Positions 7,343 to 15,498 of a stretch of 64,000 bases of DNA are shown here, piece after piece. The stretch covers positions 32,487 to 96,486 of the forward strand of contig CALAOR010000020.1 in NCBI GenBank assembly GCA_937889595.1, given 5' to 3'. Position numbers and translations under genes: made by a program. This DNA is from an uncultured bacterium. GTDB taxonomy: Bacteria > Oederibacteriota > PGYV01 > Palsa-1178. A model generated the notes under the pieces. That model was not told the origin of the DNA, did not search any database, and worked only from the letters and a program-made list of their open reading frames with translations. How positions within the stretch are numbered: the stretch's first letter is position 1; each line of letters begins with the position of its first letter.

Positions 7343-8623
7343 TTATTTTGTAATTGATATAGTCTGCACTCTTTCCATCGTTGAATCAGCTACTGCAAAA
7401 TGATCCCATATGTAAGTACAAATACCTAAAGGCGGCATTTTATTACTGATACAATTTGAATTTGCCCTTGTAGTATCCCTTGATGTACAGCACCAGTGGT
7501 AGCACATCTTGTCACTCCAATTATTTGTGATGCTGAAAGTCCTTTTCACATCAACTTTAACGCCGTCATAAAATCTGACTGTTATCCACCCGCTATTGTC
7601 CGGCCTAAGGGTATTATTTTTATTATTTAAAGACGAGTTTGTTGGTATTTTTACCAGGGCATTATAACACCCATAACTTGTAAAGTTTGGCATGCATGTT
7701 CCGGGATTTTGCGGGGTCCCTGTTCCATCGCTTCCAACATTTGCTGCGTCAATAATTTCACATGACAGCCAGTCATTAGTTGTAATATATCCGGACACGT
7801 TGTCGTCAAGCGTGCTATGGACATTGTTTATCCCACCATAATAACAGATATTCCCGTTATTATCATGAAAATCATATAATTGTATGTAATGAAAATCTAA
7901 AGATATGGTTAAATCCCAGTTCTTTGTCAGAATTCTTTCATTTGAATTTGTATTTGTGACATTGTTGTAACTGCAAACCGCCTTAAAATGCAAATATTTG
8001 TCTTCAAGATCATACCCTTCAAAACTATTTGGAATATTAATCGTGCATATTACATTATCTCCTTCTTTCGAAACTGTGTTTGGGCTGGAATATATTGGAT
8101 ATAAGATACCATCTTTGTCAATTTTAACAGTTTCACCCCTCTCAAACTTCGTATGATAAACCGCTTTATACACCAGCGTGCTGTCCTGAACGTGAATTGT
8201 TTCGTTTCCGCTGACGAGCTGCAAGTCCAAAGTCGGTATTCCGTAGTTCACCGCGTAAAACGTGTTTGACAGTGGCTCGACCTGGAAATTCTGGAATTTA
8301 AAACCGTTAAAACTATCCACTGCCAGGGTCCACTGGCCGTTAGTGTGCACTGGAAAACTGGCTTTTCCGTCAGTACCGGTCTTGCCATTAAGTATAATAC
8401 CGTCTTCATTTCGGGTCAGCGTCAGTATCACGTTTGCCGCGGGCGTGGCTTCCTGGTGTATGTAAACCGTGTAACTTACATCAGGCGTGCATGTGGGCGT
8501 TTCTGTCAGCTTTATTTTGTTTATACACAGCGGGCCGTTGGGGTTGTTTTTCGCGCATGATATGACCAATAAAACTGCGAATACAACCATTACCAAAACA
8601 AAAAATACTTTATTTCTTTTCAT
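7343..8623 (-). CDS. Large surface lipoprotein of unknown function
   Basis: A 426-residue protein with the lipobox VISCA, then a beta-rich region resembling a carboxypeptidase-regulatory or Ig-like fold (residues about 55-130, including ANVILTLTRNEDGIILNGKT). A long cysteine-containing region follows, with several Cys pairs near the C-terminus (YHWCC, PPLGICTY). The start at 8623 is chosen for its GAGGGGG box; an upstream ATG would overlap the previous gene. Asn/Thr-rich composition and cysteines suggest an extracellular location. I do not recognise the C-terminal two thirds. Confidence 0.7.
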   Translation of the reverse strand: MKRNKVFFVLVMVVFAVLLVISCAKNNPNGPLCINKIKLTETPTCTPDVSYTVYIHQEATPAANVILTLTRNEDGIILNGKTGTDGKASFPVHTNGQWTLAVDSFNGFKFQNFQVEPLSNTFYAVNYGIPTLDLQLVSGNETIHVQDSTLVYKAVYHTKFERGETVKIDKDGILYPIYSSPNTVSKEGDNVICTINIPNSFEGYDLEDKYLHFKAVCSYNNVTNTNSNERILTKNWDLTISLDFHYIQLYDFHDNNGNICYYGGINNVHSTLDDNVSGYITTNDWLSCEIIDAANVGSDGTGTPQNPGTCMPNFTSYGCYNALVKIPTNSSLNNKNNTLRPDNSGWITVRFYDGVKVDVKRTFSITNNWSDKMCYHWCCTSRDTTRANSNCISNKMPPLGICTYIWDHFAVADSTMERVQTISITK

Positions 8624-8633
8624 ATATCCCCCT

Positions 8634-10259
8634 CTATCTTTTCTGTATAACATCCTGATTGTCTGTGTTCTGCGCTTTCTTTATGTCTTCCATCATTTTC
8701 TTGCATTCTTCATTATCCGGGTTCAGCCTAAGCACATACTGGCATTTTATCAAAGCCTCGTCGAGTTTGCCTATTTCATAGAGTTTTTTTGCCTCTTCAA
8801 AAACTTTTTTTTGAATTTCTTTTTCTCCGCCGTCCGATTCTTCCATTTTCTTTTTTGCCTTTTCCATGTTTACCGCGGCTTCTTTATCTTCGGGATTTAA
8901 ATTTACAACTTCAGTCCATGATTCATACGCTTTTTTATAATCCCCCTTGCGATAAGAGTCCACGCCTTCGTTAAACAGGCTGTTTATTGCCCCCTTTTTA
9001 TCCGTTAACAGCCTTAATTCCTTTATGAAGTCATTTATACCGGCATCATTGCCGTATTCATCCGCCTGCACGGCTTTTTTAAGGGATTCGCTTAATTTAT
9101 TACCGGTTTTGAGCGACTTTGCATCTTCAAACAGCTCCTTTGAACGGGAATCAAAATCAGCAAGGAAATATTTTGCCGTTTCATTTCCGCTGTCTTCGGA
9201 CAATATCTCGGCGTATCTCATCCGCGCTTTTTTAAAATTCTTTTTCTGCCTGAATCCGTCCGCTTCCTTTAAAAGTTTTTTGACCTTTCCTGCGGAATCT
9301 TCCTCTTCAAGCTTTGAATCCGCTTTTTCCTTTAGCCCGTTTATAACGACGCTCTCCGGGGCGACCTTTTGCGCTTCCATTAATTTTTCCTGGGCCTGCC
9401 TGTACATGCCGTCATTATATAGTTCCTCGGCTTCCGTATAAAGCTTTCCCGCTATCTCAGGGAACTGCCCGCCTTTACCAGGGTTTTGTTCCTTTTTTAC
9501 GCCCCCGCTGGTATCGTCAAATTTTATCAATATGCCCGCATTGACAAAAAAGCCCGTGTATTCCACATTATCCTCAGCCTGCGCAGGGCCGGTCCATCCG
9601 TATATATTCGTGGTTTTTACCATTACTTTTCCCTGAACCAGCCTGTAACCGCCTTTAATACTTAAGCCCATATTATTGCTTACCCACCAGTTTACCCCGC
9701 ATTCCATATCCAGCGCGGGTATTGCAGTGGACCAGTCTTTTTTTATTTTATATGACCAGCTTCCGTCGATCTTATAGCCTTCTTCCGACATGGTGTTCCA
9801 GTAATAGTGGCACAGCCCCGCGCCCACTCCGGCAAATCCGGTCAGCGAAGGGTTGTTTTCAGCCGCGATGTTATACCGCAATCCGAGCGCGCTGTAAAAG
9901 ACGCTGAAATCGCTCCTGCTTGACTGCGCGAGCATGCCGTTATCCCAGTGAGCCGTGCTTGATGCATCCCTCAGTATTATCAGGCTGTTCTTAAAATATA
10001 TCCCCAGGCTGCTTAAAATCCCGCCAAGATCATAAGACGCGGTTATTTCCGGTATTATTCCGAGGTCGATCTTTTTCAGCGCTGAATTTATCCCTATAGA
10101 AGCGTTATACGCGTTTGCGCCGTTTATCGAATTATTTTGTTCGGTCATGCGCACGTTTCCCGCGCCCCCGTACACCCCGAAACTCAATCCCTGCGCCGCG
10201 TCCATAACAGGTCCCAGAAGTAATACAAATAAAAATACAAAAGCATACCTTGTGGACAA
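8634..10259 (-). CDS. Outer-membrane beta-barrel protein with long TPR tail
   Basis: A 541-residue protein. The signal peptide starts at a TTG at 10259, chosen because GGAGG lies six bases upstream; a longer TTG-started frame from 10286 has no such site. Residues about 25-255 are barrel-like strands (GGAGNVRMTEQ, TGFFVNAGILIKFDD). A charged linker leads to about 270 residues of TPR and coiled-coil-like helices rich in Lys/Glu, with patterns such as DYKKAYESWTEVVNLNPEDK. The design is the same as at 3260-4246 but with a much longer tail, which could bind partners in the periplasm. Confidence 0.75.
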   Translation of the reverse strand: MSTRYAFVFLFVLLLGPVMDAAQGLSFGVYGGAGNVRMTEQNNSINGANAYNASIGINSALKKIDLGIIPEITASYDLGGILSSLGIYFKNSLIILRDASSTAHWDNGMLAQSSRSDFSVFYSALGLRYNIAAENNPSLTGFAGVGAGLCHYYWNTMSEEGYKIDGSWSYKIKKDWSTAIPALDMECGVNWWVSNNMGLSIKGGYRLVQGKVMVKTTNIYGWTGPAQAEDNVEYTGFFVNAGILIKFDDTSGGVKKEQNPGKGGQFPEIAGKLYTEAEELYNDGMYRQAQEKLMEAQKVAPESVVINGLKEKADSKLEEEDSAGKVKKLLKEADGFRQKKNFKKARMRYAEILSEDSGNETAKYFLADFDSRSKELFEDAKSLKTGNKLSESLKKAVQADEYGNDAGINDFIKELRLLTDKKGAINSLFNEGVDSYRKGDYKKAYESWTEVVNLNPEDKEAAVNMEKAKKKMEESDGGEKEIQKKVFEEAKKLYEIGKLDEALIKCQYVLRLNPDNEECKKMMEDIKKAQNTDNQDVIQKR

Positions 10260-10399
10260 AATAATCCTCCGGATATTTTCAGGCAATTAAAGCTCTTGCC
10301 CCTCTATATGGCGGGATTATATAATATTTTCAAAATATGTCAATGGTTTTTTTGATTTTTGGGTTTTTTTGCAGGGCTGGAAATAAGGCTTATTTGAAA

Positions 10400-10909
10400 C
10401 TACTTTATAAACCTTCCGCCCATCCAGTATCTTTCCCGCCAGTACGGCCTGTCGAGCGAGTCTTCCGTTATTGTCTTTCCTATGCCGGGCGCGTGTATGA
10501 ACCTGCCGTTCCCTATATATATACCGACATGGTTTACACCGTAACCCCGGGTGTTGAAAAATACAAGGTCACCCTTTTTTAAGGCGGATTCTTCCATTTT
10601 AATTGATGCTTCGTATTGTTCTATGGCGCGCCTCGGGATGTTTATCCCTGCCTTTGAATAGGCGTACTGGGTGAAACCCGAGCAGTCGTATCCATAGTCG
10701 CTGTCCTGTCCGCCCGGCCAGTAATCCACGCCTATGAGCGAGTATGCTATCTCAATTATGATGTCCCTTTTTGTTTTCTTTTTTACTTTTACGGGCTTGA
10801 CTACGGGGGTTAGTTCGAGCATGGTCTGTTTATTGTAGAGCTCGGCCGTGAAGATAAAGAAGGACGCTGCGGCAAAGAACACGGCTAAAAGAAATCTGGG
10901 AAATTTCAT
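10400..10909 (-). CDS. NlpC/P60 cell-wall hydrolase
   Basis: A 169-residue secreted enzyme. An N-terminal hydrophobic segment (signal peptide or anchor) is followed by a basic linker and an NlpC/P60 papain-like domain. The catalytic residues are visible: Cys76 in YDCSGF, His127 in NHVGIYIG and His139 in RFIHAPG. Enzymes of this family cleave the stem peptide of peptidoglycan, usually between D-Glu and the third residue. A second, divergent paralogue lies just upstream (10993-11469), separated by a repeat. The chemistry is family knowledge; the exact substrate is not deducible. Confidence 0.9.
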   Translation of the reverse strand: MKFPRFLLAVFFAAASFFIFTAELYNKQTMLELTPVVKPVKVKKKTKRDIIIEIAYSLIGVDYWPGGQDSDYGYDCSGFTQYAYSKAGINIPRRAIEQYEASIKMEESALKKGDLVFFNTRGYGVNHVGIYIGNGRFIHAPGIGKTITEDSLDRPYWRERYWMGGRFIK

Positions 10910-10928
10910 TTATTTAGGCTCCTATTTA

Positions 10929-10981
10929 GATACTGTCGAAAAAGCCCGCAAGGGGCGGGCAGCATGATATGCTGCCCCTAC
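10929..10981. repeat. GATACTGTC-linked hairpin repeat
   Basis: Begins GATACTGTCGAAAAAG and continues into two hairpins, GCCCGC/GCGGGC and the GTAG..CTAC-family stem GCAGCATGATATGCTGC ending CCCTAC. The right half is identical to part of 44419-44533, and even the eight bases to its left (CCTATTTA) are shared. The right terminal repeat seen at 44533 is missing here, so this is a partial copy. Confidence 0.75.
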
Positions 10982-10992
10982 AAATACCGGCA

Positions 10993-11469
10993 TCATTTAC
11001 CGGGGAAAAACGTTGCCGCCCCGTAGAAATTTTTCTTCCAATAATTCCTTTCCACATCGACTATCTGCACTTTTTTGCCCTCTGACGGCGAATGTATGAA
11101 CTTGCCGCCGCCTATATATATGCCCACGTGCGTGGGGCCGGGCGCGTATGTGGAAAAAAACAAAAGGTCGCCTTCCTGCGCGTCCTTCAGCTCTATTTTC
11201 CCGGCCTTCTTGTACTGCGCTCCTGCGGTCCTCGGGACAATCATTCCCGCCTCTTTATACGCGTAAAAAACCAGGCCCGAGCAGTCAAAACCTTTTGAAG
11301 GGTCGTTTTCCCCGTACGCGTAATTTTTATTCATCATGTTCCTCGCGAACCTTACTATGGTCTCACGTTCATTGTAACCGGCCGTCCTCATGGACGCGCA
11401 TGACGTAAAGAACATGGAAAGAACGATAATAACCAGTCCGGCCGGCAGAACCTTATTTTTTCTGGTCAT
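10993..11469 (-). CDS. NlpC/P60 lipoprotein
   Basis: A 158-residue lipoprotein (lipobox FFTSC, Cys24) with a complete NlpC/P60 domain: Cys63 in FDCSGL, His114 in THVGIYIG, His126 in KFIHSPS. It is probably a peptidoglycan endopeptidase anchored to a membrane. Its start codon lies inside the end of recO (17-base overlap), so the two genes are translated from one message. The pairing with the similar enzyme at 10400 looks like an old duplication, although the N-termini differ (lipid anchor versus plain hydrophobic segment). Confidence 0.9.
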   Translation of the reverse strand: MTRKNKVLPAGLVIIVLSMFFTSCASMRTAGYNERETIVRFARNMMNKNYAYGENDPSKGFDCSGLVFYAYKEAGMIVPRTAGAQYKKAGKIELKDAQEGDLLFFSTYAPGPTHVGIYIGGGKFIHSPSEGKKVQIVDVERNYWKKNFYGAATFFPGK

Positions 11470-12130
11470 TGCGCAGCCCGTCTATGAATTTTGTGCTGAA
11501 CACATCCTCGCCGAGTATGTGTATTACATACGCGTCTATGGCCATGTTTATTTCCCTTATAACGTCATACTCCACATCAAGCTTTGCCGCGTCGGGGGAC
11601 GACAGTATCATAACGAACAGCTTTATGATCTCCCTGCTTATATGGTTGTCTTTTATATATTGCGCGTCCTTTACAAGGTCATAACCCGCGTATTTGAGTA
11701 TCATGAGCTTGAAATAACTCTCAATGTTCTCTATGTTCGAATACGTATTGGATTCGACTATATCCAGGATCTGCTTTGCCGCGTCATATAGTTCTTCGTG
11801 CGGGTCCTCTATCTCTGTGAATTTATTCAGCAGTTCCACAACCAGGTAGCAAAAACCGATCTTGCGTAGCGAGTTGCGCATGTTCTGGAACATTTTCACG
11901 GGTTTGGCGGCGATTAAGGTGAAATATTTTGAGTCTTTTTTTGATTTTATAAGATGGTATTCATTAACGGAAAAAAGTTCAAGCATCGTATTCAGTTTGC
12001 TCTCAAGTTTCCTTGTCCCTTTGGAAGTGACCATCACCTTGCCAAGACCGCGCGTGAAAATGTAAGTGATGTCGTTTTTCTCGCCCGACCTTTGCTTTTT
12101 TAATACTATGCCTTCTGTTTTAAGTTCCAT
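11453..12130 (-). CDS. recO: DNA repair protein RecO
   Basis: A 225-residue protein with the RecO signature N-terminus (TEGIVLKKQRSGEKNDITYIFT, an OB fold, residues about 1-80) followed by the helical C-terminal domain. RecO loads RecA on single-stranded DNA together with RecR in the RecFOR pathway. The four-cysteine zinc site found in some RecO proteins is absent. It is somewhat shorter than the E. coli protein. The operon continues into the NlpC/P60 lipoprotein gene by overlap; the small zinc-ribbon membrane gene ends 15 bases upstream. Confidence 0.88.
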   Translation of the reverse strand: MELKTEGIVLKKQRSGEKNDITYIFTRGLGKVMVTSKGTRKLESKLNTMLELFSVNEYHLIKSKKDSKYFTLIAAKPVKMFQNMRNSLRKIGFCYLVVELLNKFTEIEDPHEELYDAAKQILDIVESNTYSNIENIESYFKLMILKYAGYDLVKDAQYIKDNHISREIIKLFVMILSSPDAAKLDVEYDVIREINMAIDAYVIHILGEDVFSTKFIDGLRNDQKK

Positions 12131-12145
12131 TATAAACTCCGGTTT

Positions 12146-12550
12146 TTAATAATATCCCTCACCCAGGTTAAGTCCTCCCGCAGCGCCGCCTATGGCCGCG
12201 CCGGTTATCAGGACAAGAACAAAAAACAGCAACATAACCGCAATGCCTATGAACATCATGATAAAACATTTTTTTCCGAAATTTTTGGCAGCAGGTTCGG
12301 ATTGGGAGTAAAAAATAACGCCAAACAGAAAACCCGCTATGGGTGTCAGCGAAACCAGATAGCTGAGTATCTTAAGCAGGCCTGAAGGCGGCAATATAGA
12401 CGGCTTTGCGGCCACCGGAGTTAAAATGGCGCAGTTCTCGCAATAATGCCTGTTTTCACGGACCAGGCCCTTATTTTCCGGTATGAATACCCCGCAGTTA
12501 ACGCATACAGCCGTGTACTTGATCTGTGGTTCTACAATTTTTTTTGCCAT
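12146..12550 (-). CDS. Small membrane protein with N-terminal zinc ribbon
   Basis: A 134-residue protein. Near the N-terminus are two CxxC pairs (CVNCG and CENCA) that would bind one zinc ion, then a Pro-rich linker and two transmembrane segments (about 60-85 and 95-120), ending Gly-rich. The start at 12550 follows AGGGAG; the longer reading frame to 12604 runs back into a repeat. The zinc ribbon should be cytoplasmic. No function is known to me. It lies between ogt and recO. Confidence 0.65.
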   Translation of the reverse strand: MAKKIVEPQIKYTAVCVNCGVFIPENKGLVRENRHYCENCAILTPVAAKPSILPPSGLLKILSYLVSLTPIAGFLFGVIFYSQSEPAAKNFGKKCFIMMFIGIAVMLLFFVLVLITGAAIGGAAGGLNLGEGYY

Positions 12551-12583
12551 TTTAATACTCCCTTCACAATTTAAGGTTCCAAA

Positions 12584-12618
12584 CCCCGCGGCGGGCGGAC
12601 ACATAGGTCCGCCCCTAC
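12584..12618. repeat. GTAG..CTAC-family palindrome
   Basis: On the minus strand it reads GTAGGGGCGGACC, a TATG turn, then a matching GTCCGCCC and a GC-rich tail. The outer GTAGGGGC is shared with other copies (44461-44490, 49181-49213), but the inner word (GGAC/GTCC) is specific to this one. Confidence 0.7.
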
Positions 12619-12651
12619 GGAATACAACACTTACGGCATTCAGATTCCAGC

Positions 12652-13149
12652 TTAAACAGTTTCCTTTATGCAGCTATTTTTTTCCAATTCCAGCAATTTC
12701 TTTTTCCATTTAACCCCGTACCCAAACCCGCCAATACTCTTATCCGACTTTATTACCCTGTGGCACGGTATAATCACCGGTATTGGGTTGGATCCTAATG
12801 CATTGCCTGCCGCCCTTGACTTGCCTTGGCCCACCCATTTATATGAGTTTGTCTCACCGTAGGGTATTTTGCAGGTTCTTTTAAGCACCATGCGGGTAAA
12901 AGGCTTTAAAGAACTTATGTCGCAATTAACGCCTGAAAAACTTACTTTTTCACCGTCAAAATATCTCTGTAAAATTTTTGCCGCTTTGGCCAGGACTTTT
13001 GAATTGGCGGGCCTGGCGCCGGGATATTTACCGCGTATGCCATTTAATACCCCGGATCTCTTATTAGGCAGGAACAGCGCTATAATGCCGGTTTTTTCAG
13101 AAACCAGGCCCGCGTACCCGTTGCCCGCCTTGAAAATATAATAAAACAT
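12652..13149 (-). CDS. ogt: Methylated-DNA--protein-cysteine methyltransferase
   Basis: A 165-residue O6-alkylguanine-DNA alkyltransferase. The C-terminal catalytic domain carries IPCHRV with the acceptor Cys129, preceded by the helix-turn-helix region KIPYGETNSYKWVG. It removes alkyl groups from O6-guanine by transferring them to the cysteine in a single suicide reaction. The N-terminal 70 residues are divergent, as is usual. It lies five bases downstream of lemA, in the same direction. Confidence 0.92.
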   Translation of the reverse strand: MFYYIFKAGNGYAGLVSEKTGIIALFLPNKRSGVLNGIRGKYPGARPANSKVLAKAAKILQRYFDGEKVSFSGVNCDISSLKPFTRMVLKRTCKIPYGETNSYKWVGQGKSRAAGNALGSNPIPVIIPCHRVIKSDKSIGGFGYGVKWKKKLLELEKNSCIKETV

Positions 13150-13154
13150 TTTAC

Positions 13155-13721
13155 TTAAAACTTTACCTCGGGCACTGTTTTTGCCTTTTCTTCCGCCTTG
13201 AAGTAAACTTCTTTCTGCTTGAACCCGTACATACCGGCTATCATGTTCGCCGGGAATCTCCTGACAGTGATGTTATATGCCTGAACCACTTCGTTGTATC
13301 TCATTCTTTCCACGGCTATCCTGTTCTCGGTTCCCGCGAGCTCGTCCTGCAGGGCCATGAAGTTCTCATTCGCCTTAAGCTGCGGGTAGTTCTCGGCTAT
13401 CGCGAGCAGCCTTCCTATTGCCGTGTCCATGGCTCCGGCCGCTTTTGCCTTGTCGTCTATGGTTTTGGCCCCGAGCAATGCAGCGCGCGCGTTTGCCACA
13501 TTCTCAAATATCTCTTTTTCATGTTTGGCGTACCCTTTTACAGTGTTTACCAGGTTGGGGATCAGGTCTGACCTGCGCTGCAGAACGTTCTCAACCTGCG
13601 CCCATGACGCCTTTATGCTTTCATCAAAGTTGACCAGCTTGTTGTAAGTGGAAATAAAAACTCCGGCAATAAGCAAAACCAATATCCCTATCCCGATCAG
13701 TACTTTCATTCCGGTTTTCAT
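13155..13721 (-). CDS. lemA: LemA family protein
   Basis: A 188-residue LemA protein. One N-terminal transmembrane segment (IGIGILVLLIAGVFISTY) is followed by the conserved coiled-coil domain: ASWAQVENVLQRRSDLIPNL, VKGYAKHEKEIFE, and the late NITVRRFPANMIAGMYGF. The C-terminal domain lies outside the cytoplasm in this family. LemA and TPM-domain proteins are commonly neighbours, and here the TPM gene is one gene away (14588-15352). The biochemical function of LemA is unknown. Confidence 0.93.
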   Translation of the reverse strand: MKTGMKVLIGIGILVLLIAGVFISTYNKLVNFDESIKASWAQVENVLQRRSDLIPNLVNTVKGYAKHEKEIFENVANARAALLGAKTIDDKAKAAGAMDTAIGRLLAIAENYPQLKANENFMALQDELAGTENRIAVERMRYNEVVQAYNITVRRFPANMIAGMYGFKQKEVYFKAEEKAKTVPEVKF

Positions 13722-13755
13722 CTTTCTCTTCCTCCTGTTTTATTTTAAATTTATT

Positions 13756-14457
13756 TTACTTTTTATCTATTATATCAGCCATGCGGTCTATCTCACCCAT
13801 GTACCTCGTAAAAACGCCCTCGATCTCGGAATTTTTTATGTCCGCTCTCTGCTCTTTTACCGACAGTATCAGCCTGAACAGGTCCTTGTCCAGTTTTAAA
13901 GCCGCCGGGGCCGCGTCAAATATTTCACTCTTTCTTGCAGGGGCGCGTTTGCCGTATAAACGGATGACCCCTTTCAAAAGAGCGGAAAAAGTCGATATTG
14001 AACGGATGAGCAGGCGCTTTATCTTCCCGGGATTACCGCCCGTCAATATGAACGACTGCCTTAAACGGATAAGCTTGCTTTTAAGCTCCCTTTCGATTTC
14101 CAGCCTCAGGTTCTTAGGCGAGATTTTCATGTTCTTAAAAACATCCGTGCCAAAGAGCATCACGTGGTTTTCTTTTATGTCAAGGAACTCCAGGGGAAAC
14201 ACATCCTGGGACGCCATCATGCTGTCGAGGGTAAATATCATGGGTATTGGCTGCCCCTTTTTAACCCAGGCATCCACCGGTCTGGTTATCATTTTAAGGG
14301 TCCCGGCATCTATGGCTCCCATGACCATAAGCGTGTTATAATCCGAATATTTGTAAACTTCCCCGGTGGCTCCTGAACCATATACGATGAATGATTTAAG
14401 GTTATCACCCAGGGCCTTTTTTATCTGTTCCATAAACCGCACTACGTTTTTATCCAT
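13756..14457 (-). CDS. Nucleotidyltransferase-fold protein, probably with an altered active site
   Basis: A 233-residue protein with an N-terminal nucleotidyltransferase-like domain: YGSGATG (Gly27, Ser28) and SDYNTLMV. In active members the latter reads D-x-D; here the second acidic residue is Asn41, so catalysis is doubtful. The C-terminal half (about 130-233) is helical and basic. It sits between lemA and the TPM gene on the same strand, so a role connected to them is plausible. That connection is inference. Confidence 0.7.
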   Translation of the reverse strand: MDKNVVRFMEQIKKALGDNLKSFIVYGSGATGEVYKYSDYNTLMVMGAIDAGTLKMITRPVDAWVKKGQPIPMIFTLDSMMASQDVFPLEFLDIKENHVMLFGTDVFKNMKISPKNLRLEIERELKSKLIRLRQSFILTGGNPGKIKRLLIRSISTFSALLKGVIRLYGKRAPARKSEIFDAAPAALKLDKDLFRLILSVKEQRADIKNSEIEGVFTRYMGEIDRMADIIDKK

Positions 14458-14476
14458 AGAACCTCCTTGAGTTCTT

Positions 14477-14572
14477 TAATTACTAATTACTAATGACTAA
14501 TTAAAAATTACTTCAAAACGCGTACTGTTGTCTAATGTTTAATTAGTCATTGGTAATTAGCAATTAGTAATT
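14477..14572. repeat. AT-rich inverted repeat
   Basis: The left arm is built from TAATTACTAATTACTAATG, and the right arm from its imperfect complement CATTGGTAATTAGCAATTAG, with about 30 bases between. A lone arm of similar text lies at 19318-19350, before folD. It could form a large hairpin between the TPM gene end and the next start. Confidence 0.6.
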
Positions 14573-14587
14573 TCGCCCTATTAAGAC

Positions 14588-15352
14588 CTACCAACTGCCG
14601 CCTGCCCCGCCGCCGCCGCTGGAGCCGCCGCCAAAACCTCCGAATCCGCCGCCGCCGCCAAAACCGCCGCCGCCTCTGCCGCAGCCCCTTGAGCCCATTA
14701 ATAAAAGCAGGAACAGCCACGGATTTTTTATGAACAAAATAATCATGGCTATCATGAATATTGCCGAAAGTATCTTTTGTAAAAGCGTTGCTTTTCCCGG
14801 ATACTGCGCGTCAGGCGGCGTGTATCCGCCTGTCAATTGCACCTTGTATTCCGCGGCTATCCTGTTTGCGACAGCGTATGTTCCGGCAAGTATGCCGCCG
14901 CCCATGTCGCCACTGCGGAAACGCGGCGCCATCTCATCCCGAAAAATAGCGCCCGCGACGCTGTCGGGAATTATTCCTTCGATCCCGTAGCCTGTTTCTA
15001 TCCATATTTTACGCTCGTTTTTGGCTATAAGGATCATAACGCCGTTGTCTTTTCCCTTTTTGCCCACGCCCCAACTGGCAAACAGCCTGTTCGTAAAATC
15101 CCCGATATTCTCTTCCTCAAGGGACGTAATGGTAACAACCGCTATCTCAGCCGTGGTCTTTTCCTGAAGCTCGCCTATTATCGAAATGATCTTCTGCTTA
15201 TTTGCGTCATCTATGACCCCGGCAAAGTCGTTAACCCAGCCCGAGGGTTTAAACGAATCAACGGATAAGGCAAAAAGGTTAAATGCAACTGCGGTAAAAA
15301 CCGTTGCAAACAAAGAAAATATGAATATCCTGTTAATTTTATGTTTAATCAT
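14588..15352 (-). CDS. TPM-domain (YgcG family) secreted/membrane protein
   Basis: A 254-residue protein: signal peptide, TPM domain (residues about 38-165, with VNDFAGVIDD, TTAEIAVVTI, KDNGVMILIAKNERKIWIETGYGIE), one transmembrane segment near residue 210, and a Gly/Ser-rich tail ending GGGGAGGSW. TPM proteins are associated with LemA and, in plants, with photosystem repair. In bacteria the role is unknown. The tail is typical of the family. Confidence 0.92.
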   Translation of the reverse strand: MIKHKINRIFIFSLFATVFTAVAFNLFALSVDSFKPSGWVNDFAGVIDDANKQKIISIIGELQEKTTAEIAVVTITSLEEENIGDFTNRLFASWGVGKKGKDNGVMILIAKNERKIWIETGYGIEGIIPDSVAGAIFRDEMAPRFRSGDMGGGILAGTYAVANRIAAEYKVQLTGGYTPPDAQYPGKATLLQKILSAIFMIAMIILFIKNPWLFLLLLMGSRGCGRGGGGFGGGGGFGGFGGGSSGGGGAGGSW

Positions 15353-15498
15353 GCGGATATTATAGCATAAATTGACGATTAATGAATATTAGTTTTTGTG
15401 AACAGTTTTTTGTCGCAACGGATTAATTTGATAATGTGGTTTTAAATGCGGGATTGTAAAGGGTGTTGGACCGCGGACCGACAGATATGTGCATGTTC

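Noticed and set aside
10929..10981. Rho-independent terminator of the NlpC/P60 lipoprotein gene
   Set aside because: The hairpins are strong, but no T-run follows on the minus strand and the same text recurs at 44419, so a dispersed repeat explains it better. It may still terminate transcripts.
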